Part shown: positions 42,799-49,369 of the stretch, in pieces | Numbering within the stretch: position 1 is the stretch's first letter | Layout: each line of letters starts with the position of its first letter | From: Bacillota bacterium | GTDB taxonomy: Bacteria > Bacillota > Clostridia > Christensenellales > CAG-138 | NCBI GenBank assembly: GCA_016286445.1 | Contig: JAEESS010000009.1 | Coordinates: 1-57,521 of the forward strand | Direction: 5' to 3' | DNA length: 57,521 nucleotides | The notes under the pieces: generated by a model | Seen by the model: the letters and a program-made list of their open reading frames with translations, nothing else | What the model was told of the DNA's origin: nothing | The model's database searches: none | Made by a program: the position numbers and the translations under genes

Positions 42799-43542
42799 TT
42801 ATTTCGCCCCGTTCGATTTCAGTCCGCCGAAGCGCCGTTCGCGCCCGGCAAAGTCACGCATCGCCTTGATGAGCTCGTCGCGCGAAAAGTCCGGCCACTT
42901 GACGTCGGTAAAGTACAGCTCCGCGTACGCGATCTGCCACAGCAGAAAGTTCGACACGCGCTCGTCGCCGCCGGTGCGTATGAGAAGGTCCACGTCGCCG
43001 GAGTCCGCGGTGTACAGATTGCGCGAGATCGCGTCCTCATCCGGATCGTCATCCTGCGCAAACGCCAGCTTCATAGCGCGGACGAGCTCGGCTCTGCCGC
43101 CGTAGTTCAGCGCGATATTGAGTTTCAATCCGGGATTCGCCGCGGTCTTCACCTCCGCGGCGCGGACCGTTTCCTGCACCGCGGTCGGAAACCAACTGAG
43201 GTCGCCGATGCTTTTGATACGCACGGCGTTTGCGTGCAGCTCTTCGATCTCGCGGTTGAAATACTCGATCAGAAGTCCGCACAGGATGCCGATCTCCTCC
43301 TTCGGGCGCTTGCGGTTTTCGGTCGAAAACGCATAGATCGTCAGCGATTCGACGCCGACGTCCGAAGTGAAGCGAATGATGTCCCTGAGAGCATTTACGC
43401 CGGCGCGATGTCCCGCGCCGCGCGGCATGCCCTTTGCGGTCGCCCAGCGGCCGTTGCCGTCCATGACGATCGCAATGTGCTTCGGAATGCGGTCCGGATT
43501 GAGTCCGAACGCTCTGATCTCCTGATCCGAATACTTCTTCAT
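42799..43542 (-). CDS. uppS: Isoprenyl transferase (undecaprenyl diphosphate synthase)
   Basis: 247 residues. The cis-prenyltransferase pattern is complete: HIAIVMDGNGRWATAKGMPRGAGHRAGV (catalytic Asp and diphosphate-binding Arg), STENRKRPKEEI and RTGGDERVSNFLLWQIAYAELYF. It makes the C55 carrier for cell-wall polymers, which feeds the PBP found elsewhere in this window. The start ATG has the SD TAGGAG. It is cut off from frr by a repeat-rich kilobase, so its transcription may depend on readthrough of that block or on a promoter within it. Confidence 0.96.
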   Translation of the reverse strand: MKKYSDQEIRAFGLNPDRIPKHIAIVMDGNGRWATAKGMPRGAGHRAGVNALRDIIRFTSDVGVESLTIYAFSTENRKRPKEEIGILCGLLIEYFNREIEELHANAVRIKSIGDLSWFPTAVQETVRAAEVKTAANPGLKLNIALNYGGRAELVRAMKLAFAQDDDPDEDAISRNLYTADSGDVDLLIRTGGDERVSNFLLWQIAYAELYFTDVKWPDFSRDELIKAMRDFAGRERRFGGLKSNGAK

Positions 43543-43610
43543 GCGGTTCTCCTATCGAACAAGCGGGGGCTGTCGCGTCAATCGCAACGCCCCCTGATTT
43601 GTGTGTTTTA

Positions 43611-43757
43611 ACAACCCTCCCGTCAGCCTTCGGATGCCACCCTCCCTTGCACAGGGAGGGCAAGTCTCCCGTCAGCCTTCGGATGCCACCCTCCCTTGCA
43701 CAGGGAAGGCAGGTCTTTTGCCAGTCTTTGACTGCCACCCTTCCTTTAACACTTCGC
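43611..43757. repeat. 49-base tandem palindromic repeat array, left copy
   Basis: Three units begin at 43638, 43687 and 43736, each with the core CACCCTCCCTTGCACAGGGA and spacer GTCAGCCTTCGG or a variant; the exact period is 49. The palindrome is CCCTCCC-TTGCACA-GGGAGGG. The block opens with AACAACCCTCCCGTCAGCC, the same sequence that opens the right-hand array at 44343. The third unit is interrupted after CCCTTCCTTT by the duplicated cassette that follows and resumes at 43875 (CCACAGGGAGGGCAAG). Confidence 0.85.
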
Positions 43758-43759
43758 TT

Positions 43760-43874
43760 CCACTCCGCGTACGCTTCGTTACGGCGGTAGATCGCGCGCT
43801 TCCCGCGCGTACCATGCTCCACTCCGCGTACGCTTCGTTACGGCGGTAGATCGCGCGCTTCCCGCGCGTACCAT
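43760..43874. repeat. 56-base direct duplication nested in a palindromic repeat
   Basis: Two identical 56-base copies (43760-43815 and 43819-43874) separated by GCT, starting CCACTCCGCGTACGCTTCGT and ending GCGCGTACCAT. The pair lies inside the loop of a 49-base unit. A diverged relative (CACTCCGCTGACGCTTCGTTA) occurs at 49174-49194. Confidence 0.8.
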
Positions 43875-43901
43875 CCACAGGGAGGGCAAGTCTCAATCAG
43901 C

Positions 43902-44342
43902 CTAATCTCTTGGCTCCCCTGTGCAAGGGGAGCTGTCACCGACAGGTGACTGAGGGGTTGTCGTCATTCCTTCCATTGCTGCTTTAACATGCAGGTCGAT
44001 CCATTCACATACGCCCCGAAAACTCCTGTTTATCTCGTTATTTGGAATGCGAAGGACCGTACAATTATACTTTTGCAAAAACAACGCGCGCTTTGCATCG
44101 TGTATCTGCCCCGCCGATTGATAATGCTGTGACCCGTCCAGTTCAACGACCAGTCTTGCCTTTGCGCAATAGAAATCTGCAATATACTGCCCAAGAACCT
44201 TCTGCCGGTAAAACCGGACAGGATACTCCCGCAAGAAGCAATACCACAGACGGCGCTCCTCCTCGGTCATGTTCTTCCGAAGCGCTTTTGCATTTCCGGT
44301 CAGTCTTGCATTGTGCTTTCTGGGAATGACTGTGTTCTGCAT
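43902..44342 (-). CDS. DUF559 (endonuclease-like) protein embedded in repeats
   Basis: 146 residues of the DUF559 group, which has a very-short-patch-repair/restriction-endonuclease-like fold. Visible landmarks are RKNMTEEERRLWYCFLR, FYRQKVLGQYIADFYCAKARLVVELDGSQHY (candidate catalytic Asp and Glu) and CTVLRIPNNEI. The ATG at 44342 has its SD, GGGAGGG, inside the adjacent repeat array. The last 20 or so residues (TTPQSPVGDSSPCTGEP) are encoded by another repeat element. So both ends of the gene are built from repeats. It lies between the PASTA-like gene and uppS and looks inserted into the core cluster. DNA cleavage is inferred from the family. Confidence 0.8.
   Translation of the reverse strand: MQNTVIPRKHNARLTGNAKALRKNMTEEERRLWYCFLREYPVRFYRQKVLGQYIADFYCAKARLVVELDGSQHYQSAGQIHDAKRALFLQKYNCTVLRIPNNEINRSFRGVCEWIDLHVKAAMEGMTTTPQSPVGDSSPCTGEPRD
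43912..43962. repeat. Palindromic repeat element B, copy 1
   Basis: Two adjoining stems: GGCTCCCCTGTGCAAGGGGAGC and GTCACC-GACA-GGTGAC, followed by TGAGGGGTTGTC. It overlaps the 3' end of the DUF559 gene and codes for its C-terminal tail. Related copies are at 44521-44672, 47449-47498 and 49285-49331. Confidence 0.8.
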
Positions 44343-44520
44343 AACAACCCTCCCGTCAGCCTTCGGCTGCCACCCTCCCTTGCACAGGGAGGGCAAGTCT
44401 TTTGCCGATCTTTGGCTGCCACCCTCCCTTGCACATGGAGGGCAAGTCTTTTTCCGATCTTTGGCTGCCACCCTCCCTTGCACAGGGAGGGCAAGTCTTT
44501 TGCCAGTCTTCGGCTGCCTT
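44343..44520. repeat. 49-base tandem palindromic repeat array, right copy
   Basis: Units with core CACCCTCCCTTGCACAGGGA begin at 44371, 44420 and 44469, again exactly 49 bases apart, joined by TTTTGCCGATCTTTGGCTGC-like spacers that are near-identical. It opens with AACAACCCTCCCGTCAGCC. Its first unit supplies the Shine-Dalgarno of the DUF559 gene. Confidence 0.85.
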
Positions 44521-44672
44521 GGCTCCCCTGTGCAAGGGGGCGGAGCTGAACGCCCGCTGTGCGGGATGAAGCGAAGCGGAAGCGCGGATCGAACAAGGAG
44601 AAAACCACACAGTGCGTGGTTTTCGACTATGTAAGACCATCGCTGTCACCGTCAGGTGACTGAGGGGTTGTC
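44521..44672. repeat. Palindromic repeat element B, copy 2, split by a 100-base cassette
   Basis: GGCTCCCCTGTGCAAGGGGG (44521-44540) and GCTGTCACCGTCAGGTGACTGAGGGG (44642 onward) are the two halves of element B. Between them is about 100 bases starting CGGAGCTGAACGCC and ending GTAAGACCAT. The right half codes for the C-terminal residues of the PASTA-like protein. Confidence 0.75.
44600..44624 (-). terminator. Possible terminator hairpin inside the nested cassette
   Basis: Minus strand AAAACCACGCACTGTGTGGTTTTCTCC: an eight-pair stem followed by TTTTCTCC, just after the stop of the PASTA-like gene. If it works, it would lower transcription from frr into uppS. Confidence 0.4.
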
Positions 44673-44857
44673 ACCTCCGTCTTGAACGCGGACCAGTAGA
44701 CGACCGTTTCCGATTCGGTTTCGGTCGTTTTGATGATGCGGCGATCGTTGCCTTTTCCGCCCTTTTTTGAACGTACCTCAACGAGACGGACAGGCTTCCC
44801 CGCCGTCTCAAGGCGCTTGACCGCCGTTTCCGGGTCCAGTCCGAGCACGTTCGTCAA
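44627..44857 (-). CDS. Small PASTA-like protein with repeat-derived tail
   Basis: 76 residues. The first 60 resemble a single PASTA domain ([27 protein letters not shown], then [19 protein letters not shown]). The start codon is TTG at 44857, overlapping the frr stop as TTGA, with AAGGAG upstream in frr. It has no signal peptide or membrane segment, so it is not a wall-sensing kinase domain; a cytoplasmic role is likely but unknown. The last residues ([14 protein letters not shown]) are encoded by palindromic element B and parallel the tail of the DUF559 protein. Confidence 0.7.
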   Translation of the reverse strand: MTNVLGLDPETAVKRLETAGKPVRLVEVRSKKGGKGNDRRIIKTTETESETVVYWSAFKTEVTTPQSPDGDSDGLT

Positions 44858-45411
44858 ACCGACAGGATCTCCTTTTCCTTCGCCGCAAGGATGGCGTCGA
44901 TGTCCTTGATGAACTCGTCGGTCATCTTCTGTCCCTTCTCCTCAAGGCGCTTCTGATCGTCCTCGGTGATGAGACTGTCCTTCTTCTGCTTTTTGATCTG
45001 GTCGTTCAGATCGCGGCGGATGTTGCGGATCGCGACCTTGCTCTCCTCACCCTTTTTGCGGACGGTCTTGACGAGGTCCTTTCTGCGCTCCTCGGTCAGC
45101 TCCGGGAACACAAGACGGATGATCTTGCCGTCGTTCGCCGGGTTGATGCCGAGATCGGACTTCTGGATCGCCTTCTCGACCGCAGGGATCATCTTGGTAT
45201 CCCACAGCGCAATGATCAGCATGCGCGGCTCCGGCGTGGAGATGTTGCCGAGCTGGTTGATGGGCGTCATCGTGCCGTAATAGTCCACGGTGATGCGGTC
45301 CAGCACCTGCGCGTTTGCGCGGCCTGCGCGGAGGCTCGAAAGCTCCGCCTTCAGGACGTTCAGTGTCTTTGTCATTCTCTCTTTGATTTCATCGATCAGT
45401 TCCATCGGCAT
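44854..45411 (-). CDS. frr: Ribosome recycling factor
   Basis: 185 residues, the normal size. It splits post-termination ribosomes together with EF-G. Family sequence is clear: [71 protein letters not shown] and [16 protein letters not shown]. The ATG at 45411 has the SD AAGGAGGG. It lies 61 bases after pyrH in the conserved order pyrH-frr. Confidence 0.97.
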   Translation of the reverse strand: MPMELIDEIKERMTKTLNVLKAELSSLRAGRANAQVLDRITVDYYGTMTPINQLGNISTPEPRMLIIALWDTKMIPAVEKAIQKSDLGINPANDGKIIRLVFPELTEERRKDLVKTVRKKGEESKVAIRNIRRDLNDQIKKQKKDSLITEDDQKRLEEKGQKMTDEFIKDIDAILAAKEKEILSV

Positions 45412-45472
45412 ATCGGATCCCTCCTTATTGTTTCATTCAAATAGATATTATACTACGGATCTTCCGTCAGTT

Positions 45473-46165
45473 TCAAGCTTCATTTCCGTCGATGCGCGTT
45501 CCGACGGGAATCCCCTTTGCGACCTTGTCGATCTCAGATCGGGCAAACACGAGGATCGGCAGGTTGTTGTCGCGGCACATGGTGATCGTGCTCATGTCGA
45601 TCGCCTTCAGGTTGTCGCGGATGACCTTGTCATAGGTCAGATGGTCGTAGCGGATCGCGTTCGGATCGACCTTCGGGTCCGCGCTGTACACTGCGTCGAC
45701 GTTCTTTGCCATCAAAAGCGTGTCCGCGCCGATCTCCAGCGCGCGCAGCGTAGACGCCGTGTCCGTCGAGAAGTACGGGCAGCCCGTTCCGCAGGCAAAC
45801 AGCACGACCTTGCCCTCGGAAAGCGCCGCTCTTGCGCCGCGGGCGGTGTACTCATCGATGAAGCGCGTCATGGCGATCGCGCTCATGGCAAGCGTCGGCA
45901 TACCCTGCCGCTCCAGGCAGTCCTGCAGCGCGAGCGTGTTGATCGCGGTACTTAGCATGCCCATGCTGTCCATACGCGAGCGCTCCTGCATGATTGTGTC
46001 GCGCCCGCGGACGATGTTCCCGCCGCCGACCACGATGCCGATCTCCAGCCCCGCGTCGTACAAAAGCTTGATCTCCTTTGCGGTCTCCTCGACCTTTTCA
46101 AAACATACCGGCTGATTCACGCTCGAAAGCGCTTCGCCGCTGACCTTGATTAAAACACGTTTCAT
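45473..46165 (-). CDS. pyrH: UMP kinase
   Basis: 230 residues of the amino-acid-kinase fold; converts UMP to UDP with ATP. Landmarks are RVLIKVSGEAL, IGIVVGGGNIVRG, RGARAALSEGKVVLFACGTGCPYFSTDTASTLRA and KNVDAVYSADP. The start was put at the ATG at 46165 because GGAGG lies eight bases upstream; the ATG 15 bases earlier contains that SD. It begins the cluster; the rpsB-tsf genes that often precede pyrH are not adjacent. With uridine kinase at 4.7 kb the window holds two steps of UMP metabolism. Confidence 0.95.
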   Translation of the reverse strand: MKRVLIKVSGEALSSVNQPVCFEKVEETAKEIKLLYDAGLEIGIVVGGGNIVRGRDTIMQERSRMDSMGMLSTAINTLALQDCLERQGMPTLAMSAIAMTRFIDEYTARGARAALSEGKVVLFACGTGCPYFSTDTASTLRALEIGADTLLMAKNVDAVYSADPKVDPNAIRYDHLTYDKVIRDNLKAIDMSTITMCRDNNLPILVFARSEIDKVAKGIPVGTRIDGNEA

Positions 46166-46190
46166 CCCACAATCCTCCATTATGCCATTC

Positions 46191-46219
46191 AGTATACCAT
46201 ATACTTTGCAAAAAGAAAA
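46191..46219 (-). promoter_or_regulatory. Possible promoter of the pyrH cluster
   Basis: Minus strand TATACT (46191-46196) is a good -10, but the sequence 17 bases upstream (TTTTCT) is a poor -35. It lies about 26 bases before the pyrH start. Confidence 0.4.
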
Positions 46220-46240
46220 GAGGTTGCAAAAAACTCCACA
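46210..46240. repeat. 31-base dispersed repeat, copy 1
   Basis: AAAAAGAAAAGAGGTTGCAA followed by AAAACTCCACA, identical to 47390-47420; both copies continue with a similar GTTTTTCACAA/GTTTTCACAA end. It lies between the divergent pyrH and esterase promoters. Confidence 0.8.
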
Positions 46241-46278
46241 TGTTTTTCACAACCCGCGGTTCTCTGCGCCGGATCCGA

Positions 46279-46307
46279 TTTACAAACGGGCGATCCTGTT
46301 ATATACT
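46279..46307 (+). promoter_or_regulatory. Promoter of the secreted esterase gene
   Basis: TTTACA (46279-46284), 17 bases, TATACT (46302-46307). Transcription would start near 46314, about 33 bases before the ATG. Confidence 0.7.
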
Positions 46308-46346
46308 GGTATCGGAACAACACGATCCACCGTATCGGAGAACCCT

Positions 46347-47273
46347 ATGACGCAAAAACGTATTGCTCTCATTTTGGCGGGGATCCTCCTGCTCTGCGCG
46401 GCGCTGCCTGCTTACGCAGCGGAAACGCCGACGGAAGGCACGATCCCGGCGCATTATCTCAGTCAATGCCCGGAGCAGGGAACGATCACATCCCACCTCT
46501 ATAAAGCGGAAGAAGAACTGAAGGTCTGGACGCCCTTCGGGTACAGCGAACACGGTCTTTACGAGATCGTCCTGCTGATGCACGGCGATTACGGCTCGCT
46601 GAACTCGTGGCTGACGCGGCAGTATCAGCTGTTCGACTGCACCGTGGAGGGCAGATATGTATACGACTGGCTGACGTACGAAAAGCGCACCGCGCCGTTC
46701 ATCGTCGTTACGCTGAACAACAAGCCGTACGACCCGGAGACGATGGTGCAGGATATCACGGATGCACTGCTGTTCGTTGCAGACCGTTACAGCGTCTATC
46801 CGAAGGGCACGATCGCCTCCCTGATCGAAAATCGGGATCATATCACGGTCGGCGGCTTGTCCAGAGGCTCCATGATGTCGCATTGGTTCCTTTCGATCAC
46901 GCCGGAATATGCGGGAAACTATATCTGCATGTCCGCCGCCGGTCCCTATACCGAAATCCCGGAGGTCCTCGAACGGAAGCACGTCCGGATCAGAAAGCTG
47001 TTTTCGGCGGTCGGCACCTTGGACGAGGAGTTCTATGAGATGACGAAGGCGTCGTATGCGCTGCTCAGCCCGTACGCAGACGAAGCCGTCTATCTGGAAT
47101 ATCCGTACGGTCACAACTGGTACGTCTGGATCCCGGGCGTCTGTGAAGCGCTGCAGTTCGTGCTTCCGCCGTACACGACCGAATACGAGATCGGCTGCGC
47201 GCTGCGTTTCCGTCTTCAGAACAAAACGGTTCCGCTCCCCTCCCTGCTCGGCAGAAGGATCCGGAACCGCTGA
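46347..47273 (+). CDS. Secreted alpha/beta-hydrolase esterase
   Basis: 308 residues with signal peptide MTQKRIALILAGILLLCAALPAYA, cut before AETPTEG. The mature part fits the esterase D/feruloyl-esterase-like putative esterases: VWTPFGYSEHGLYEIVLLMHG, nucleophile Ser in GGLSRGSMM, and a probable catalytic His in YPYGHNWYVWIPGV. Secreted members often remove acetyl or feruloyl groups from plant polysaccharides, or act as enterochelin-type esterases. The ATG at 46347 has the SD CGGAG. It is a single gene; downstream it meets a copied fragment of the anti-sigma gene on the other strand. Confidence 0.85.
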   Translation: MTQKRIALILAGILLLCAALPAYAAETPTEGTIPAHYLSQCPEQGTITSHLYKAEEELKVWTPFGYSEHGLYEIVLLMHGDYGSLNSWLTRQYQLFDCTVEGRYVYDWLTYEKRTAPFIVVTLNNKPYDPETMVQDITDALLFVADRYSVYPKGTIASLIENRDHITVGGLSRGSMMSHWFLSITPEYAGNYICMSAAGPYTEIPEVLERKHVRIRKLFSAVGTLDEEFYEMTKASYALLSPYADEAVYLEYPYGHNWYVWIPGVCEALQFVLPPYTTEYEIGCALRFRLQNKTVPLPSLLGRRIRNR

Positions 47274-47282
47274 ATCCTCCGT

Positions 47283-47390
47283 TATTCCTTTCGCAGCAGC
47301 TTCCGCCCGCACAGCCCCGCGCCGATCAGCAGCAACGCGATCACGAGCACGAACGCAAGCTCACGCGCCGGCGCGATCGTCGTCGCCGGA
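47283..47390 (-). pseudogene. Duplicated 3' end of the anti-sigma gene
   Basis: About 105 bases are a near-copy of the end of the anti-sigma gene (47564-47672 region), with only a handful of differences. It encodes the same ending, ARELAFVLVIALLLIGAGLC then GRKLLRKE, but with its own TAA stop (47283-47285) instead of TGA. It has no start and is separated from the gene by about 170 bases of repeats. Confidence 0.8.
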
Positions 47391-47420
47391 AAAAGAAAAG
47401 AGGTTGCAAAAAACTCCACA
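47390..47420. repeat. 31-base dispersed repeat, copy 2
   Basis: Identical to 46210-46240. It begins exactly where the duplicated anti-sigma fragment ends. Confidence 0.8.
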
Positions 47421-47448
47421 GAGTTTTCACAATCTCGATCCTTATCGT

Positions 47449-47555
47449 CGAGCTCCCCTTGTCAGGGGAGCTGGCGCCGCAGGCGACTGAGGGGTAGTTT
47501 ATGCAATACTACCCTCCTGTCTCGCTTGGCGAGCCACCCTCCCTGACAAGGGAGG
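47449..47555. repeat. Palindromic repeat elements between the duplicated gene ends
   Basis: Element B, copy 3 (AGCTCCCCTTGTCAGGGGAGCT then GGCGCC and GACTGAGGGGTAG, 47449-47498), and a facing element with TCGCTTGGCGAGCCACCCTC and CCTCCCTGACAAGGGAGG (47520-47555). The two are in opposite orientation, like a composite inverted element. Confidence 0.75.
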
Positions 47556-47563
47556 GTCGATCT

Positions 47564-48592
47564 TCACTCTTTCCGCAGCAGCTTCCGCCCGCATAGCCCC
47601 GCGCCGATCAGAAGCAGCGCGATCACGAGCACGAACGCAAGCTCCCGCGCCGGCGCGATCGTCGTCGCCGGGAACCCCGCAAAGAGGAACGCGAGGACGC
47701 CGCTTCCCGCGATCAGAAGCAGCACGCCGAACACGCGGCTTGCCTTCTGCTTTTTCAGAAGCCGCAGCACAAACCACACGACGGCAAGCACGACCGTTCC
47801 GACAAGCGCCATCAGAAAGTAATAGTTCATCACGAGCCGCGGCAATGCAAAGCCCGCCTCGGGCGTGTAGCCGTCGCGCTGATAGAGCACTTCATGTTCC
47901 GTATTGTCAAACGGTTCGAAATATACCACGTCGATGTCGTAAAGCGGGATTTGCGCAACGATCCCTTCCTTGCCGCGCTCGAACCACTGTCTCCAGAGCG
48001 TCGTGTATGCCGTCACAAACCGCTGCCCATCGACGCCTTCAATGCTGATCCCGTCAACGGAAGGATCTGCTGTCAGCACCAATTTGCCGAGCAGCTTTTC
48101 CCCGTCCGTTTCCAGTTGAAAACTCCCATCCGGACCGTGAACGGTAAGATCCCGAAGCGAAATCCTCTCCCCGTCTTCGGTGATAAAGTAAGCTTCTCCT
48201 GTTTCCGGATCAACGCTGATATTTTTCAGGTAGATATCTCCGCCCTGCATCTCAAATTGAATCCCGCCGTCGACCGCAACCGATTCGAACGCAGCATCCG
48301 CGGAATTTACGGGGATCGCCTTTTTCAGCCGTGCGAACACGCTGACCAGCAGCGCGGCGACCAGGCATGCGATCAGTCCCGCGATCAGCCATCCGCGTTT
48401 TTTCACCGCCTTGCGGACGGTCTTCAAGGGCGCGGCGGGCTCCGCCTCCACCGGCGCTTTCATGGCGTCCAGCGCGGCTTTGCAGTCTGCGCACCGTTCG
48501 ATATGTTCTTTGACAAAGGCGGTCGATTCCTCGCTCGCCATATCCTCCGCAACAAGCGGCAAAAGATCCTTTACGATCCCGCAGTCTTTCAT
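47564..48592 (-). CDS. Membrane anti-sigma factor with zinc-finger (zf-HC2-like)
   Basis: 342 residues. The cytoplasmic N-terminus has the anti-sigma zinc-binding motif HIERCADC (His, two Cys) after CGIVKDLLPLVAEDMASEESTAFVKE. A transmembrane helix follows (RGWLIAGLIACLVAALLVSVF), then an extracytoplasmic domain (about 95-245) and three C-terminal helices. It would hold the sigma factor encoded just upstream and release it on a membrane signal. The ATG at 48592 has the SD GGAGG and overlaps the sigma gene stop. RseP in this window is a candidate protease for it. Its 3' end is duplicated at 47283-47390. Confidence 0.87.
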   Translation of the reverse strand: MKDCGIVKDLLPLVAEDMASEESTAFVKEHIERCADCKAALDAMKAPVEAEPAAPLKTVRKAVKKRGWLIAGLIACLVAALLVSVFARLKKAIPVNSADAAFESVAVDGGIQFEMQGGDIYLKNISVDPETGEAYFITEDGERISLRDLTVHGPDGSFQLETDGEKLLGKLVLTADPSVDGISIEGVDGQRFVTAYTTLWRQWFERGKEGIVAQIPLYDIDVVYFEPFDNTEHEVLYQRDGYTPEAGFALPRLVMNYYFLMALVGTVVLAVVWFVLRLLKKQKASRVFGVLLLIAGSGVLAFLFAGFPATTIAPARELAFVLVIALLLIGAGLCGRKLLRKE

Positions 48593-49077
48593 GGTTTTTC
48601 CTCCAGTTCGGCTTTGATTTTCGCTTTCGCGCGGTGGAAGGTGACGCACGCCCAGTTCGCGGTTTTTCCGAACAGCTTTCCGATGTTCTCGAAGGGCATT
48701 TCGCCGTACACGCGCAGCAGAAATACCTCCTTGTACGGCTCGTCGAGGCGGTGCACCGCCTCGCTGACCCGTTCCGCTTCGTCGGTCCGGACCGCAACCG
48801 TCTCCGGCGAAGGCTCGGCGCTTTCGAGCGTGTCCGAAAGCGGTTCCGGTTTATGCTTTCGCTGTTCGGAAAGATACCGATTCTTGGCGATCTGACAGAG
48901 CCAGACGCGCAGCTCGCACTCGCCGCGGTAGCTGCTTAACGCCTGCAGTGCCTTCAAAAAGGTCTCGGCGGTCAGCTCCTCGGCTTCATCGGCGTTTCCG
49001 CAAAGCTTCAGGCAATAGCGGTAAACGTCCGTGAAATATGCGCGATAAATCTGCTCAAATGTCTCCATCGGTTTCAT
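48589..49077 (-). CDS. ECF-type RNA polymerase sigma factor
   Basis: 162 residues. Region 2 is IYRAYFTDVYRYCLKLCGNADEAEELTAETFLKAL, and region 4 is LDEPYKEVFLLRVYGEMPFENIGKLFGKTANWACVTFHRAKAKI. It is coupled to the anti-sigma gene by an ATGA overlap. Two starts are possible: the ATG at 49077 is only three bases from AAAGGG, whereas the ATG at 49068 is 12 bases from it. If the ECF-type promoter at 49091-49116 is used, the transcript begins so close to 49077 that the second start is more likely. Confidence 0.9.
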   Translation of the reverse strand: MKPMETFEQIYRAYFTDVYRYCLKLCGNADEAEELTAETFLKALQALSSYRGECELRVWLCQIAKNRYLSEQRKHKPEPLSDTLESAEPSPETVAVRTDEAERVSEAVHRLDEPYKEVFLLRVYGEMPFENIGKLFGKTANWACVTFHRAKAKIKAELEEKP

Positions 49078-49090
49078 CTTCCCTTTATAG

Positions 49091-49116
49091 GACGCAGAAG
49101 GTCAAAGAATCTTACA
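49091..49116 (-). promoter_or_regulatory. Likely autoregulated ECF promoter
   Basis: Minus strand TGTAAG (49111-49116), 16 bases, CGTC (49091-49094). This is the TGAAC/TGTAAC-N16-CGT pattern used by extracytoplasmic-function sigma factors, placed right before a sigma gene. Confidence 0.55.
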
Positions 49117-49135
49117 TGGATCTTTGAAAAAATAC

Positions 49136-49331
49136 TTTTCTCCCCCTCCGTCTCGGCAAAGCCTCGACGGAACCACTCCGCTGACGCTTCGTTACACAGG
49201 AGCCGTCGCGCGACGACGCACTGCGTTGTCTACCGCGTCGCCATCTCTCCCCCGTCAGGTGGAGGTCGATGCACACAAGTCTGAGCTCCCCTTGTGAGGG
49301 GAGCTGTCAGCTTTAGCTGACTGAAGGGTAG
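49136..49331. repeat. Repeat-derived intergenic sequence with element B, copy 4
   Basis: The gap between the sigma gene and ftsY holds CCGTCTCGGCAAAGCCTCGACGG (palindromic, 49148-49170), a relative of the nested 56-base cassette (CACTCCGCTGACGCTTCGTTA), a stretch ending GTCGCCAT at 49244, CTCTCCCCCGTCAGGTGGAGG, and element B (AGCTCCCCTTGTGAGGGGAGCT, 49285-49306, then TCAGC/GCTGA and CTGAAGGGTAG). No gene is visible. Confidence 0.75.
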
Positions 49332-49332
49332 T

Positions 49333-49361
49333 AAAAAAGGACACCGCGTCAAAGCGGTGCC
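49333..49361 (-). terminator. Terminator of the rnc-smc-ftsY operon
   Basis: Minus strand GGCACCGC-TTTGA-CGCGGTGTCC followed by TTTTTT, about nine bases after the ftsY stop codon. Confidence 0.85.
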
Positions 49362-49369
49362 GTAACACA

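Noticed and set aside
43672-43896. A frame repeating TRGKRAIYRRNEAYAEW
   Set aside because: It is the translation of the 56-base duplicated cassette and has no start signal or protein family.
43611-44520. Regular 49-base repeats resembling a CRISPR array
   Set aside because: The parts between the palindromic cores are near-identical to each other instead of being unique spacers, there are only about three units per block, and no cas genes are nearby.
44300-44649. Open frames of about 100 codons within the palindromic repeats
   Set aside because: They consist of repeat translations such as CPPCAREGG and KTCPPCARE, a known source of spurious gene calls.
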